NCBI GenBank assembly: GCA_905160935.1
Contig: CAJHZI010000600.1
Span: 365,001-429,000 of the forward strand
Length of the DNA stretch: 64,000 nucleotides
Source: Enchytraeus crypticus
Taxonomy: Eukaryota > Annelida > Clitellata > Enchytraeida > Enchytraeidae
Direction of reading: 5' to 3'
Below, one piece after another: positions 49,201 through 59,354 of the stretch. How positions within the stretch are numbered: the first letter of the stretch is position 1; each line of letters starts with the position of its first letter. The notes beneath the pieces were generated by a model, which saw only the letters and a list, made by a program, of their open reading frames with translations, was not told where the DNA came from and did not search any database. The position numbers were made by a program, and so were the translations under genes.

Positions 49201-51288
49201 CGTGGTTATTGCTAGTTGAAAAATCAAATAGGACGTAACTAATTACAATCTAATATGTGTAGGGAGTCAAGGAGGTTTCAAGTACAGTTTCATGTAGTAC
49301 TCCTGCAGTAATTGTAAATTCAAAGTATATCACAAGTTGTGGAAAGAGTTGTAAAAAGAGTGAAGGAAAGAGTAATGAAAAGAGAAGAGAAAATAGTAGA
49401 GAAAAAGAGTAGTGGGAAGGTTAGAGGAAAGAGAAGAAAGAGAAAAGACTTTTCGAAAGAGTGATGATTACCCAATCAAAAATCTTTTTTCTTTAATAGC
49501 CCAGGCTACTATCAGTCCAAATTTGAAAATGGTCATTCATTAATTAATAAATTATAATTAATCATGGAATTATCTTTTTCTAATCGAGCAACCGTGCTAA
49601 ACTGCTGCCAATTTGATATTCATTCAAACAAAGTTCATGTAAACTATGAATCTGTAATAGTCCAGATATTGCCAATTTGTGTGAGTAATTTTTTGCTATG
49701 TACATGTACGTAGATAAAGTTGCTAATTGTAGTTGTTTTACAGTAATCAAGTCTGGCGTTAGTTAGGTTGTATTTTCGTGTCCGATTTTTTATCGACGCC
49801 TGAAATTCATTCCTTTAATATTATGCTTCTGTTATAGTTTCAAATCTGCTTTGCTAATTGAGATTTTTAACAATTTACTTGGTCATCATTCTGCTCCTGC
49901 CGAATGATAACCAAGTAATTGAATTGAATTCGAATTTGTAGTGCGAAGCTATCAGTTTGGCAATGCCATACCTTGTAAATTACTGAGTTCGATTTATTGA
50001 TGATTTTGTTTAATTGGAGAGTTCCAATTAAGCAAAAAAATTAAATTAAATAGTAATAATTTAATTTAATTTAATTTAGTCTCTGTCGTTTGGTGGAGCT
50101 GGCCTGTTCCTGATCTTGCTGACCTCTGCAGTGACGTTTGACGGAGCTCTGATGTACATGTCGCTGGCGGTGGCTTCTCTAGCCTTCCATCATGGAGGCA
50201 GTGCTGTCAACGTGCAGGATATAGCACCGGACTTTGCTGGATCGGTATTTGGTATGTCATACTTCATTGCTAAGATAGTGTAATTACTTTCTGTGACTGT
50301 ATCTGCATGTTATAGGCGTTTTGAATTTATTTATGTTAAGTGTACTTGAATTCAAGCAAAGGTATTTATTGCTCTCATTACTGTAAGCTTTGTGGAATAC
50401 TGGCTGAGCAGACGTAAGACATCGAATTTAAACTCTGAAGGCTAAACTTGAAAATACAGTAGATTAAATTAGAGTTCAAAGTGAAAATACAAGTAGTATA
50501 ATTAATAGACTGGTGTATCTATGTATATGATATGTCAAGTGCAGCCAGCAGTATCATGATTTGGTGCAGGATATAGAAAATCTGCCCAAAATTGTGAATC
50601 TTAATCAATTTTCTGAATTTAAATCAATTTTCTGGCTAAAATTCCTAATTAATTGATTTTGTGTACTGAGTAAATTTATGATTCGGTGATTTAAAGGATA
50701 GGTTTTATTATGTAACAGTGTGTGATTATGATTAAGTAGCGAGATGGAATTTATGCTGAATTCAAAAGTTATTGATTGATATAGTCATAGAATTGTTTGT
50801 TGATTGAATAATTAAGCTTATCGAATGCAGCATTAAGCTATTCATAATCTGTGTTTATGCAGGTAGATGCCAGATGGTAAAGTAAATCCTGAGTGAATGA
50901 TTGAACGATTAATTGATTGCTTGATTGATTGATTGACCATTGATTCAAGAACGATGAACACAGTTGGAACTATTCCAGTGCTAGTAATGTTCAACCATTT
51001 TTAATTCATTATTAAATTGATTGATTATGTCAGGGATGATGAACACAGTTTTATATTGAAACATATTCAAGGGTTTGGGTTTTTTTTAATTCAGTATTAA
51101 ATTGATTGATTGTGTCAGGGATGATGAACACAGCTGGAGCTATTCCGGGGTTTGTTGGGGTCTACGTGGCGGGACACATTCTGGAGGTGACGAGGAGTTG
51201 GAACCTCATCTTCAAGTCCACTGCCGCAGTCTGCTGGTCAGGCTGGATCATCTTCGTCTTGTTTGCCTCAGGGCGCCGCATTGTATAG
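37385..51288 (+). CDS. SLC17A9: SLC17A9 (VNUT) homologue, vesicular nucleotide transporter, complete
   Basis: VNUT is a 12-helix major-facilitator transporter that loads ATP into secretory vesicles using membrane potential. Coding exons: 37385-37440, 39757-39883, 41191-41407, 42639-42738, 43474-43547, 45299-45452, 46459-46555, 48183-48305, 50080-50251, 51119-51288. All phases agree and the product is 429 residues; human is 436. The first exon starts after an acceptor at 37288, so a non-coding exon lies upstream. Diagnostic blocks: FFWGYATTQILGGYLSDRLG (helices 2-3 and MFS loop), ATRALAGSFQGLHFPAL (the helix-4 Arg conserved in SLC17), GWVFNVVPWALSIP, and AVNVQDIAPDFAGSVFG with MMNTAGAIPGFVG. 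The start MEPDITLNLLPVSHNFWT is short and cytosolic, as in the family. The human-like MPVC...SQEFQWNK block in exon 2 supports that exon. AATAAA at 51846-51851 is a likely polyadenylation signal. Other SLC17 members fit less well, notably at the QDIAP and FFWGY blocks. Confidence 0.95.
37748..38614 (+). pseudogene. 5'-truncated non-LTR retrotransposon reverse-transcriptase remnant (CR1/Jockey-like)
   Basis: Translation in shifting frames gives VPQDSVLFFLIFINDL, the catalytic box FKFVDDTKLF (FADD-type, Ala replaced by Val), then KDLGIIFSQDLK, LYKSLIRPHLEYCMSVW, TLETRRIRGDLIEVYEIMHG and SFSQRVIDRWNSLNEEVV, in the order of the RT thumb and C-terminal part of CR1/Jockey-group LINEs. A stretch between the FVDD box and the FNVDKCK block is deleted and at least three frame breaks are present. 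It lies in the first coding intron of the SLC17A9 gene, in sense. Confidence 0.88.
38915..39160 (+). mobile_element. Family B tRNA-like SINE
   Basis: It has 'caatagtccagtggttagg', 'gtcaggtaacgtcataaag', 'cttcgcactgatctgaaagt' and 'gtgatagaaatcaacatgg'. Intronic in SLC17A9. Confidence 0.75.
39340..39470 (+). mobile_element. Possible further tRNA-like SINE
   Basis: It has 'tggctggtagctaagttgta', a B-box-like 'aggttcaaacctgca' and 'agtaaacttaacctta'. No second copy was found in the window, so the assignment rests on the boxes alone. Confidence 0.4.
39481..39795. repeat. Degenerate ~70-100-bp repeat whose last unit overlaps SLC17A9 exon 2
   Basis: Four units share 'gagctta', 'ctat..ctatgt' and 'taatgt'. 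The last is 'gagcgtagactatggctg' with 'tgtataatgttc', the 5' edge of the exon 39757-39883 (TERRLWLCIMF). Similarity between units is moderate. Confidence 0.55.
39985..40135 (+). mobile_element. Family A tRNA-derived SINE with internal insertion
   Basis: It has 'gatatctgtaagatatctga', B box 'agggttcaaatcc', 'ctcacccgtcactg' and the tail 'gacattaacacc'. Extra bases separate the A and B regions. Confidence 0.7.
40265..40495 (-). mobile_element. Family B tRNA-like SINE
   Basis: An inverted full-length copy: 'tatgttgatatctatcactt', 'gaatgtccgagatttt', 'gccgggattcgaacccacga', 'cttcatgacgttacccctac'. The B box is intact. Confidence 0.85.
41565..41785 (-). mobile_element. Family B tRNA-like SINE
   Basis: A second inverted copy, very close to 40265-40495, with 'cggccgggattcgaacccac'. 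It begins about 160 bases after the donor of the exon 41191-41407. Confidence 0.85.
43145..43219. repeat. (TA)n microsatellite
   Basis: About 37 TA units in the SLC17A9 intron 42739-43473. The rest of this intron shows nothing further. Confidence 0.97.
44390..44575 (+). mobile_element. LINE 3' fragment ending in (GAGA)n
   Basis: The last coding part reads KVEMKRKAEDREEWRR in one frame, followed by 'ccatggacctgccagtagg', 'cagtgcactaagagagaga'. The same end, inverted, begins the E repeats. A nearly identical second piece is at 44640-44745. It lies in the SLC17A9 intron 43548-45298. Confidence 0.65.
44640..44745 (+). mobile_element. Second copy of the LINE 3' fragment
   Basis: It repeats 44465-44570 ('cactcatatgtggaaatgaa' onwards) with a few differences ('gaacctgctggaagg'). 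The pair is a direct duplication 177 bp apart. Confidence 0.7.
45532..45680. repeat. 16-bp minisatellite (tcatagatacaatcaa)
   Basis: About nine units, starting 80 bp after the donor of the exon 45299-45452. Confidence 0.92.
45935..46212. repeat. ~20-bp minisatellite (taccacagtacttgaagttg)
   Basis: About thirteen units in the same SLC17A9 intron as the previous array, before the exon 46459-46555. ORFs on both strands in it are spurious. Confidence 0.92.
46671..47498. mobile_element. Solo LTR, 828 bp, with 5-bp target duplication
   Basis: The ends are TGTCAGGG and CCCTGACA, an 8-bp inverted pair with TG...CA termini as in Gypsy-type LTRs. Direct repeats ACAAG lie at 46666-46670 and 47499-47503. 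No internal region, primer-binding site or second LTR is present. It occupies most of the SLC17A9 intron 46556-48182. A CRE-like TGACGTCA (46805-46812) and GGGCGG (46820-46825) lie 135-155 bases in on the + strand, suggesting sense promoter sequence. Confidence 0.88.
46805..46825 (+). promoter_or_regulatory. CRE-like site and GC box inside the solo LTR
   Basis: TGACGTCA followed eight bases later by GGGCGG. These are the only such pair noticed in an AT-rich neighbourhood. Function is inferred only from the consensus and from location within an LTR. Confidence 0.4.
48640..48850 (+). mobile_element. Probable non-LTR retrotransposon C-terminal remnant
   Basis: Frames contain 'aggcaggagaagacccagag' then 'gatgagttggaacgag', read as RRRPR...DELERVMG, like the basic RRGR...W terminal region of many LINE polyproteins. 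It is short and weak. The 73-residue ORF here is not a gene. Confidence 0.35.
49098..49150 (-). pseudogene. 5S rRNA 5' fragment (about nt 1-53), inverted
   Basis: Read on the minus strand from 49150 it starts GTCTACGGCCATACCACG and goes on through GAATACACCGGTTCTCG and CACCGAAGTC, the first half of an invertebrate 5S rRNA. It stops where the 12-bp direct repeat begins, sharing GTC with it. The internal control region in the second half of 5S is missing, so it should not be transcribed. It sits four bases from a U4 fragment of opposite orientation. Confidence 0.9.
49155..49222 (+). pseudogene. U4 snRNA 5' fragment (about nt 1-68)
   Basis: It begins AGCTTTGCGCAGTGGCAGTA and continues with GCCAATGAGGTTTATCCGAG and TTATTGCTAGTTGAAAA, the U6-pairing stem and 5' stem-loop (15.5K-protein site) of U4. 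It differs at a few positions and ends before the Sm-site half. It is therefore a 3'-truncated pseudogene. The right copy of a 12-bp direct repeat (49223-49234) follows at once. Confidence 0.92.
50953..51134. repeat. Duplicated 3' splice site and exon start before the last SLC17A9 exon
   Basis: The authentic acceptor and exon start (tgtcag|ggatgatgaacacag, exon from 51119) are copied 85 bp upstream, where about 50 bp (50996-51050) match, including 'aaattgattgat' and the AG. A shorter, more diverged copy of 'gatgaacacag...actattcc' lies at 50953-50976. Use of the middle acceptor would read MMNTVLY and stop. Confidence 0.9.
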
Positions 51289-51639
51289 CATTGTATAGCT
51301 ATCAGCAGCAGCAACATAGCATGCATCAGCAGGAATAGCAAGCAGCAGCATACCAGCAATCAACAGCTGTTCTGATCCGTTGTGGAAGAACGGTGAGACA
51401 GTGGAGATATTGCTTCTTCTGCCTGTGAATTCTGTCTGCTTAGTTATCTACAGTGTTTAGTACGATTTATATGCTTTACGGAAATATTATAGAGTAATAT
51501 TTTAAGTACAACTAAAAATGAATTTTCCCTTAGTCTGAAATGTTTCCAGTCTTTGTTGTATTGTTTTTAATTTTTGTCTTCTATTTACTTTGAGTGTCTT
51601 CAGCCACATACAATGGTATTATATTGAGGTGCTTATAAT

Positions 51640-51790
51640 GTGGTAGTACTGGGTAGTACTGGATAGTATTAGATAGTACTGGATAGTACTAGATAGTACT
51701 AGATAGTGCTAGATAGTACTGGATAGTATTAGATAGTACTGGGTAGTACTAGACAGTTACTGGATTGTACTGTATAGTACTAGATATACT
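51640..51790. repeat. 10-bp minisatellite (tagtactgga)
   Basis: About fourteen units of 'tagtact[g/a]ga' in the probable 3' UTR of the SLC17A9 gene, before its AATAAA. Confidence 0.92.
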
Positions 51791-53067
51791 AGCAGAGATA
51801 GAAATTTTGAATAAGTGAATGTTATTGCTATCCTTATGGAAATATAATAAATATTGAATATATTTATTATATATAATAAATAGTGAAATAGAACAATACA
51901 AATACAAACAAATGAAAACTTAGCTGTACAAGATATGCGAAAATTGAGAAATTCTATTTGTGTATTAAATATCCGGCTTACATCCCTGGAGGCGCCACAA
52001 GACTGAAGGGCATTTTAATGATCGAATAAACGATCAAATAGGATCTTATATTTTGAAGGTTGGAAGTAGAATAAAAAAGTGTGCTTTGGTATTTGGCCCA
52101 TCAGTAGATTCAAAGAGCTTGTGGAAAAAAGAGACTAGAAGCGTACTTATTGATGATGAATGTGGTGTGAACTGCCTCATAGTCCTTTCGGCATTCTTCT
52201 TTTGTAAATACTGAATTGAATTTCTACTGGTATAATAATACTTTGTATCTCTCTATAGATATGTAATACTTTATTATAGGCGACCAAGATATTTAATTTT
52301 TTTTTCAAACGTCCAAGGTATTTACATTTTATACTTTGTTTCAAACGACCAAGATATACTACGCATTAATTGCTACTGCTATTTATAGTGGTTAAAAAGT
52401 TCAGGTGGTGCTTAGTGCAATTTTAGAATCACAATTCTCACCTGTCGCAAATGTACCCCTAAGTCAGCGGAACTGGCGTTATATTCTTGAGCCATTTTAA
52501 TAACTGTCACATAACATACTGTGTTCGAGTAATTAGCATAAAATACTCCGCGATTGTTGCAGCAACGTTTTTTAATCAGTAAAATTTTCTAATTTTTCAG
52601 CACTTTCAGTCAACTGAATAGTTAGGTCCAGGTTTAATTAAAAAAATTTATTAATTAATGTCCTGTTATTCTCATTTGATAGCCAATTTAGTTCAAAACG
52701 ATTCTGGTTTGCGTTAGTTTTTATTAGTGCCATGCATTCCTAAATTTCTTATAGCTATCAATTTATTGCTGTTCTAGATTATTTATGTATTAATGTAACA
52801 AAACTACATAACAGTGTCAGAATTGGTTGCATCAGATGCTTGTTAAAGATGCTCTTAGCTCGACAGTTAACAGTGTGCCTCTGTATCACATATCATACAA
52901 GTATAGATTGTTACTTAATGTTGTTTCTAATTGTTAGTATACATGTGTCTTGCGCTCCTCCTGTCTAAGACAAAGCTGTTCTCATCTTAATGCCACATCT
53001 ATTTCCAAGGAATCACGTTCTGATCAACAAATTTACTCTCAATTTTTCTAACATTTTGTCTAATAAA

Positions 53068-53201
53068 AGCTGATAAAGCTAAGGTTAACGTCAGTTTCCT
53101 CACTCGAAAGCGATGTCAGTGACGGGCGAGCTCAGGGCTTCAACCCTGCACCTACATACCTACTGACTATCTTACCGACTTCGCCACTGGCTCCAGCCAA
53201 T
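53068..53201 (-). mobile_element. Family A tRNA-derived SINE
   Basis: A full inverted copy from 'aaaagctgataaagctaagg' to 'gccactggctccagcca', with B box 'gggcttcaaccct' partly mutated. Confidence 0.85.
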
Positions 53202-53804
53202 AACGATTACAACTAGTTGTACTATAGTTCTACTAGTATTTGTTCTAATAGTAATGCCTACTACCTACTAGTACTGTTACATGTAGTACTAGGACTACTA
53301 GTAGTACTTCTACAAGTCTACTAGTACATGTAATAGTAATAGCAACTTCTCGTAATCAGGAAGTCTTCATGTTGAGCAGATATTCAGGTTAACGTTACGA
53401 AAGCCAATCAGTTCTATGATGTATACTATTTTGGTTTAATTTATACTTAATTAAGTCAAATAGGTTGATATTCTATGATAATAATTATATTGGTTTATTT
53501 GATATTTAATTTTTTAAGTGAAATAGGTTGATATTAAGCATGTGTAGCTTGAGACCTTCATGACTTTGAATGTAATAAAGAATCTGATATTAATTAAACT
53601 TTTTGATTAGAAGGGCTTTGTATACTTTTTTCTTTCTCTGGGGCTACATTTCACTGCTTCTAGTTATATTGTATGAGTTTCAATTTTTGAGTTTTACTCA
53701 TTTCAAATTTTTTAAATATGTTTTATTGCATATTAACTCGTATGAATGCTGTTACTGGTCTGCGCAAGATTTCTGCAGTCTGATGTTAGTTAAATTAGGA
53801 ATGT

Positions 53805-53885
53805 TTTAACGTCCGTTTCCTCGTTCATGGATGATGTCAGGGACATCTCAGCTGCGCACACCACTACGACTGATTAGCCCAAACG
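53805..53885 (-). mobile_element. 5'-truncated LINE 3' UTR fragment
   Basis: On the minus strand: 'tcgtagtggtgtgcgc', 'gatgtccctgacatcatcc', 'gaggaaacggacgttaaa'. It is collinear with the 3' UTR of the LINE at 60440-60565. Confidence 0.6.
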
Positions 53886-54454
53886 ATTTTTATGAAGTGT
53901 GTTGATTAGAAGTGATGTTCCTTTTCTTATGTAATTTCCACCATCTGGAACACCAGGTGCCTCTGTTCTGTTTTTCTGATTCTTTTTCCACTTTGTGTAG
54001 CAGCCTGAAATACATCTTTTTGGTCGCCGTAGGTGCAGAATGCCTAATCGCATTGATTTCGTAGTATCTATCTTTGCCGAATAGAGATAGGCGTATTAGC
54101 TAGTTGTTAGAGTGATAAGTGTGAGACCTATTAAACTCCATTCTCACTGAGATAGGAAATTTTATGTTTTTGCTGCTTATAGTTTCATGTATTAATTGTA
54201 ATTATTTGTCTGATCGAATCCTAACAAGTGTTTTTCTGGAGTGCTGTTGTATCAGAGGCGAACCAGAAAGGTGCAGTACACATATTTGTGGGCTTTAAAC
54301 TATGACTAATTGGTCTACATGTATATCGCTTAATATCATTGCAATAACGCTATGTATGATCGTGATGTCTTGTTATACCTGTACTGCCATATAATCAATA
54401 GGTGTCTCGTACAATACCGTACAGTAAGATCATCAATTTTAGTAGAGCATTCAA

Positions 54455-54520
54455 TCAATAAGAATTTAACCCCCGGTTCCTCGCCATAAGGAACACATTA
54501 CATTTCTATTGGCTAAAGCA
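54455..54520 (-). mobile_element. Family D repeat 3' end
   Basis: 'aatcaataagaatttaa' and 'ggttcctcgccataagg' are the inverted end of family D. Confidence 0.55.
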
Positions 54521-56454
54521 AGGATCCCGTTTCGTTTTCTTCAATATTATTTCTACCTGGAACCCTGCAGACACGAGTAATATGAGTATCTAGACCTACT
54601 TAAGACTGCACGTGTTCATAAGGCAACTACTGCCGCCAGAGCTGTACTGAAATGCGAAACTAATCAAGGCCTTGACTTGTTATGTACTAAACACGTGGGG
54701 CGCTCAGGTTCACGGTCACCGCACCAGTAATCACCCTGTAGTCAACAAAGTGACATAGATAAATTAACACCTTGTGTTCCCTAAATAACTTTATTTTAAA
54801 AAATAGACATAGGCATGTAACGAAAAAATCAGGAAATTTATCTATGAAATATTGTAATTCCTTTACTACCTTTCACTTCGTAAAAACGACACCCATTTTA
54901 TCCTTCAATAAAATATTATCACTTTTCTCCTCCCTGTAAAATTTTCTCAAAGGAAGCCATGTTTGTAGTGTACTTGTCTTGTGAGGATGAGACAATTGCA
55001 AGCTAGTCGTTTCTCTTCACTCTCCAATACACTCTACTTAGTTAAGAGTAGATTATAAATCAGTAGGATTGATTTATCGATTAATTTATTTATTGCTCAT
55101 TGTATTTCTTCACTTTTCTCGATGTCAGTAATGCATTTAAGAACATTTCGTTGTTTTACTTTAAATTTTTAAATTAAATTGTAATTTATTTATGAATTTA
55201 ATGAGTACGTATTAAACCTTCTATAAAACATATTTTTACCCCTTGCACTGGACTGTGTAATTTGATCAAATGTACATGTTCTATAAATAACTTATAACTA
55301 AATAATAAGTTTACAGCATTCTATAAAATATCTTTTTATAAGCAGTCTCTGGTCTAATAACAAGTATGACTCCTGCTCGATCGCTGTCTGCTGAGTGTGA
55401 ATGAAGATATCTATAGCTAGAGTGGTTAAAGTGGAGGGGGAAACTCAGGGGAACTCAGTTCCACTGTCTCTCATTCTTTTCTTAACTGCGTTTCCCTGCT
55501 ATGGGCCCATATTGTTCCATTATCTCTCAATTCTCACTTTAACTATTGTGTTAAATAGTATGACATATATTGTGACTGTCTGTGTTATTTATAGTTTGTC
55601 ATTCGTTTGAAATTTGTGTAATTGTATCGTTAATTTATTTTAATTTTGAGACACCTTATTATATAACTTATCATTTTTCTTTCATCTAATGAATATGGAT
55701 GCAGCATTTGGTGCAAACAGCGTTCATTATAAAAAGTATTATTCCGTTTTTGTTTGGTGACCTCTACTTCTAGAGTAAAATATATACATTACTTTATTGT
55801 ATTTATTTAAATTGAACATTTGAATTAGGTTTATATTAAGCAATAAGCATGTCTATCTTGAGATCTCCAAGACTTTGAATATATTGAAGAAGCTGAGATT
55901 AAACCCTTTTGTTATTTATTAGAAGGGCTTTGTACACTCGTATAAGTCTGTTGACAAGTGGTTGATTCGTATGATGGTCTCACTGAAGAGAGATGTCTCG
56001 ATTTGACACAACCTGTGCGAAATGAAATTTTGCGACAAATATAAGTACAGCTGGACTGAGAATATATTATATTTTAACACTCAAAATATAATTAAAAAGT
56101 TACAAACTGTCTATATCTCATTATTTGAAATTAATCCAGAAGTTTGTCGAAATGTTAATGAATACCCACTAGTCACATTTTTCGGAATCTCGCAGGTCTT
56201 GAAATAATGTACACTAATATTCATTATTTGACCGGTTTGCAACTTCTATTTTTTAAAGTTCATTAAATGGCGGTTTCTGTTTGAAATTAAGTTATAATTT
56301 GCTTCTGGTTAAGCAGATGGTCCAGAGTTTTAACGTTCTCCTGGCTTGGTCTGTCTCGGAGATCTTACAGCAATAATAGGCTGAGTTAAATCATTGTACA
56401 GGCCCATAGTATTGTCCATCTGATCAATTCAATTATTGCCTCGACCATCATCTA

Positions 56455-56740
56455 TCATCATCTTCCCTTTAATCCCTGTTTAATTAGGGTCGGGATACGA
56501 ATAGATCTTCTCCAATCCTCTATGTCCGGGCTGTCCCATATCATATCTTCAGTTAATCCCGTATTTCTGTTCCATTCGTCTTAGAAAATGTTGTAACAAT
56601 TTTTGGAGCCTAGGCGCTCACCAACCGAAAGCCCTTTCTAACGTTGGTTTGGATCTTAGTGCTTTAGTGGCCTTCTACGACAAATGCAGTCACCAGTTGG
56701 TCCATTCTTCAAACAACCCGAACACAACACGGGGACTTAT
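56455..56740 (-). mobile_element. Family C dispersed repeat
   Basis: A full inverted copy from 'catcatcttccctttaatcc' to 'cccgaacacaacacgggg'. A further short + strand end is at 56882-56925. Confidence 0.8.
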
Positions 56741-56999
56741 GGCCTCGATCATATGTTAAAAATATATGAGTGACAGAAAGTAAATAAATTAAGTCTAAAG
56801 ATATAGTATCAAACAGACAGGAACAGTTTTAGTAAAGCCTCAGGAAAGGTTTTTGTCAAATTATTTGTTGAACGTAAATTAGATCCCGACCCTAGCTAAC
56901 CTGGGATTCAGGGGAAGATGGTATGCTGATGACTTTGTTGACCACTAGAATTGAAAGTGACTGTTGTACATTACAAGTAATGTACAATTACTTATAATG

Positions 57000-57225
57000 T
57001 AATAGCGTACGGGTAACGTCATGAAGTTTTAAATGACAGATCCTGAGGTGAATTGGACCCTCGTGGGTTCCAATCCCAGCCGCGCTGATCTGAGAGTAAA
57101 ATCTCGGACATTCACTGGACTGGTTACACGAAAGATGAACTAAAAATTGCTAACGGTTTAAACAGTTGTATTAAAAGTGATAGATATCAACATAGTTGAT
57201 CATTTCAATATAATGCGCGTTTACT
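57000..57225 (+). mobile_element. Family B tRNA-like SINE
   Basis: It has 'gggtaacgtcatgaagtttt', B box 'gggttccaatccc', 'gctgatctgagagtaaaatc' and 'gatagatatcaacatagttg'. One of the better-preserved copies. Confidence 0.85.
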
Positions 57226-57849
57226 TTTAACTTTACTCTCACAGCTGTTCGCAATAAGGTGTAGATAACTAATTTTCTAAAGTGATGCATCCATTCTGCA
57301 CAAGACTGTATTATTAAGTTTAACTTTTAATCTGGCTGTGTTTCTTTGCATTACACATAGTTTATAGTAACTAAAGTTTACACATAAAAACAGTCACTGA
57401 CAGCTTGATTTAATCACAGAAGATTCAATCAAGAAGTAGAGAAATTTAAAAAGAAACATTTGATGAAACAGTAAAAATAAATCTGAGGTAATGCGGATCT
57501 TATTGGCGGATCTGCGTGCTGTCATGGAAACGTAGAAACGTTAAACATAAACAAAAGGTTGTGTAAATCTCACAATATAATGTCTAACTTATTTAACGCT
57601 AGATCAAGATATACATTTGCGCATATTTTAACCGATCCATGGCATCGGGAGTAAAACGAAAAGACTTATCTATTTAAATTACTATTCCATTGGTGTGCGT
57701 TGTTTTGAACAAGCTCACAGAAACTCTGCTATTTCTTTCTAACATGCTGCTGACACGCAATTGAACTTAATTAAACATTAGGCCTAATAGCATTATATAT
57801 CGTTTTTTAATAGTCATTAATTTCGTGTTTTATATTTTCAGGTAATTGA

Positions 57850-57988
57850 AAAAGCTGGTAAAGCTAATGTTAACGTCAGTTTCATCACTCGAAAGCGATG
57901 TCAGTGACGGATGAGCCCAGGATTTGAACCCCACACATACTTATCCGTGGTCAAATATCTTACCGACATCGCCACTGGCTCCAGCCAG
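57850..57988 (-). mobile_element. Family A tRNA-derived SINE
   Basis: Inverted copy from 'aaaagctggtaaagctaatg' to 'cactggctccagcc'. Its head is followed at once by a short + strand head piece ('agtggttatgtcggtaagat'), a small inverted duplication. Confidence 0.85.
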
Positions 57989-58928
57989 TGGTTATGTCGG
58001 TAAGATATCCAATTACTCGAACTTGTATAAGATGTCCAGTTACTCGTACATGTGTAGCTGAAGTACACCTAATATGTTTATTATCGAAGCTATCACCATA
58101 TAGTTTCGATACAAATTTGAGTCTCACACAAAGCGGAAAGCGGCATCCTGACGAAGACCTGCCACAATCCTGACTGTTATTTTAGTTGGCACATTAGCTT
58201 GGTCACAGAAGGTCAGATGCCTTGAATCCTGGCAACTGGTAAATTGAGGTTCTATGGGATAAAGAAAAGGATCGAGTCCTGTGGAATGTTATTCTTCATA
58301 CAAGAAGCCTAAAGGTAGCAATAAGAGAAAGGATGAGAGCAAAATCCTAACCCTCCGCACCAAATCCTCCGCCAGCGATAACCTATGTCTCTTATTCAAA
58401 TTGATGATGATGTTATAGATAGATTTTCATAATATACTACAGAAACAGGTCAGATTTATTATTACTCTGCTTATTATTAATTAAAAATTGTTGTACTACT
58501 ATTGTTGTAATTAATATTACCATTTTTGTAGAGATAAAAATTATGCTATGGAAGTCAGTAAATGGATAAGCATTGTCTTCTATATGTATTTGATTCTTTT
58601 AAAAATGAAAATGGTTTAAATTTTTTCAATATAAATGTTTGTATTGTTTATGTTTTTGTAGGTCTTAAAAATATTTATATGAAGCAAACGTTATTCTACA
58701 TACCTGTTGGACTCATACAGCGATGGCATTTTACAGTAAAGATGAGAACTTTTATTTGTCATACTTTTATGTAGTCAATTCATCAATTTGATTCTAATTA
58801 AAGCTTTTAAAATGGTACACACTCTTCAATTAAATTTTATCCATCTAATTTATTTTTTCATTAATATATTGCATCTTTTTATATCTCATGATCCTGAGGA
58901 CTCTTCCACGTGTAAAAGAATCTTATAT

Positions 58929-59354
58929 TGGACAGAAAAATTAAGCCAGTGGCAATGTCGGTAAGATATTCGACCGCAGATCAGTACGTGCGGGGGTCAA
59001 ATCCTGGGCTCACCCGTCACTTTCATTGCTTTCAATATATGCATATAAGATATCTTATATGCATATACAAGATAATGAAGTCGAAGAATGAAGTCGATAA
59101 TGAAGACATTTAATATGTGAGCAGGAGTACCAGGATTTAACTTCCAGTTCCTCTAAAAAGATATTGATACAATTTTTGTACCAATTTTTGTACCCGTCAC
59201 TTTCATTGCTTTCAATATATGCATATAAGATATCTTATATGCATATATTGAAAGCAATGAAAGTGACGGGCGAGCCCAGGATTTGACCCCCGCACGTACT
59301 GATCTGCGGTCGAATATCTTACCGACATTGCCACTGGCTTAATTTTTCTGTCCA
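58929..59354. repeat. Large inverted repeat made of two SINE A copies, with a 78-bp perfect palindrome
   Basis: The arms 58929-59066 and 59217-59354 are inverted copies, about 138 bp each, including non-SINE flank 'tggacagaaaaattaagcc'. I see one difference. Bases 59193-59270 are a perfect 78-bp palindrome centred on aagat|atctt. The spacer 59108-59182 is a direct copy of 59607-59684 downstream. Confidence 0.92.
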
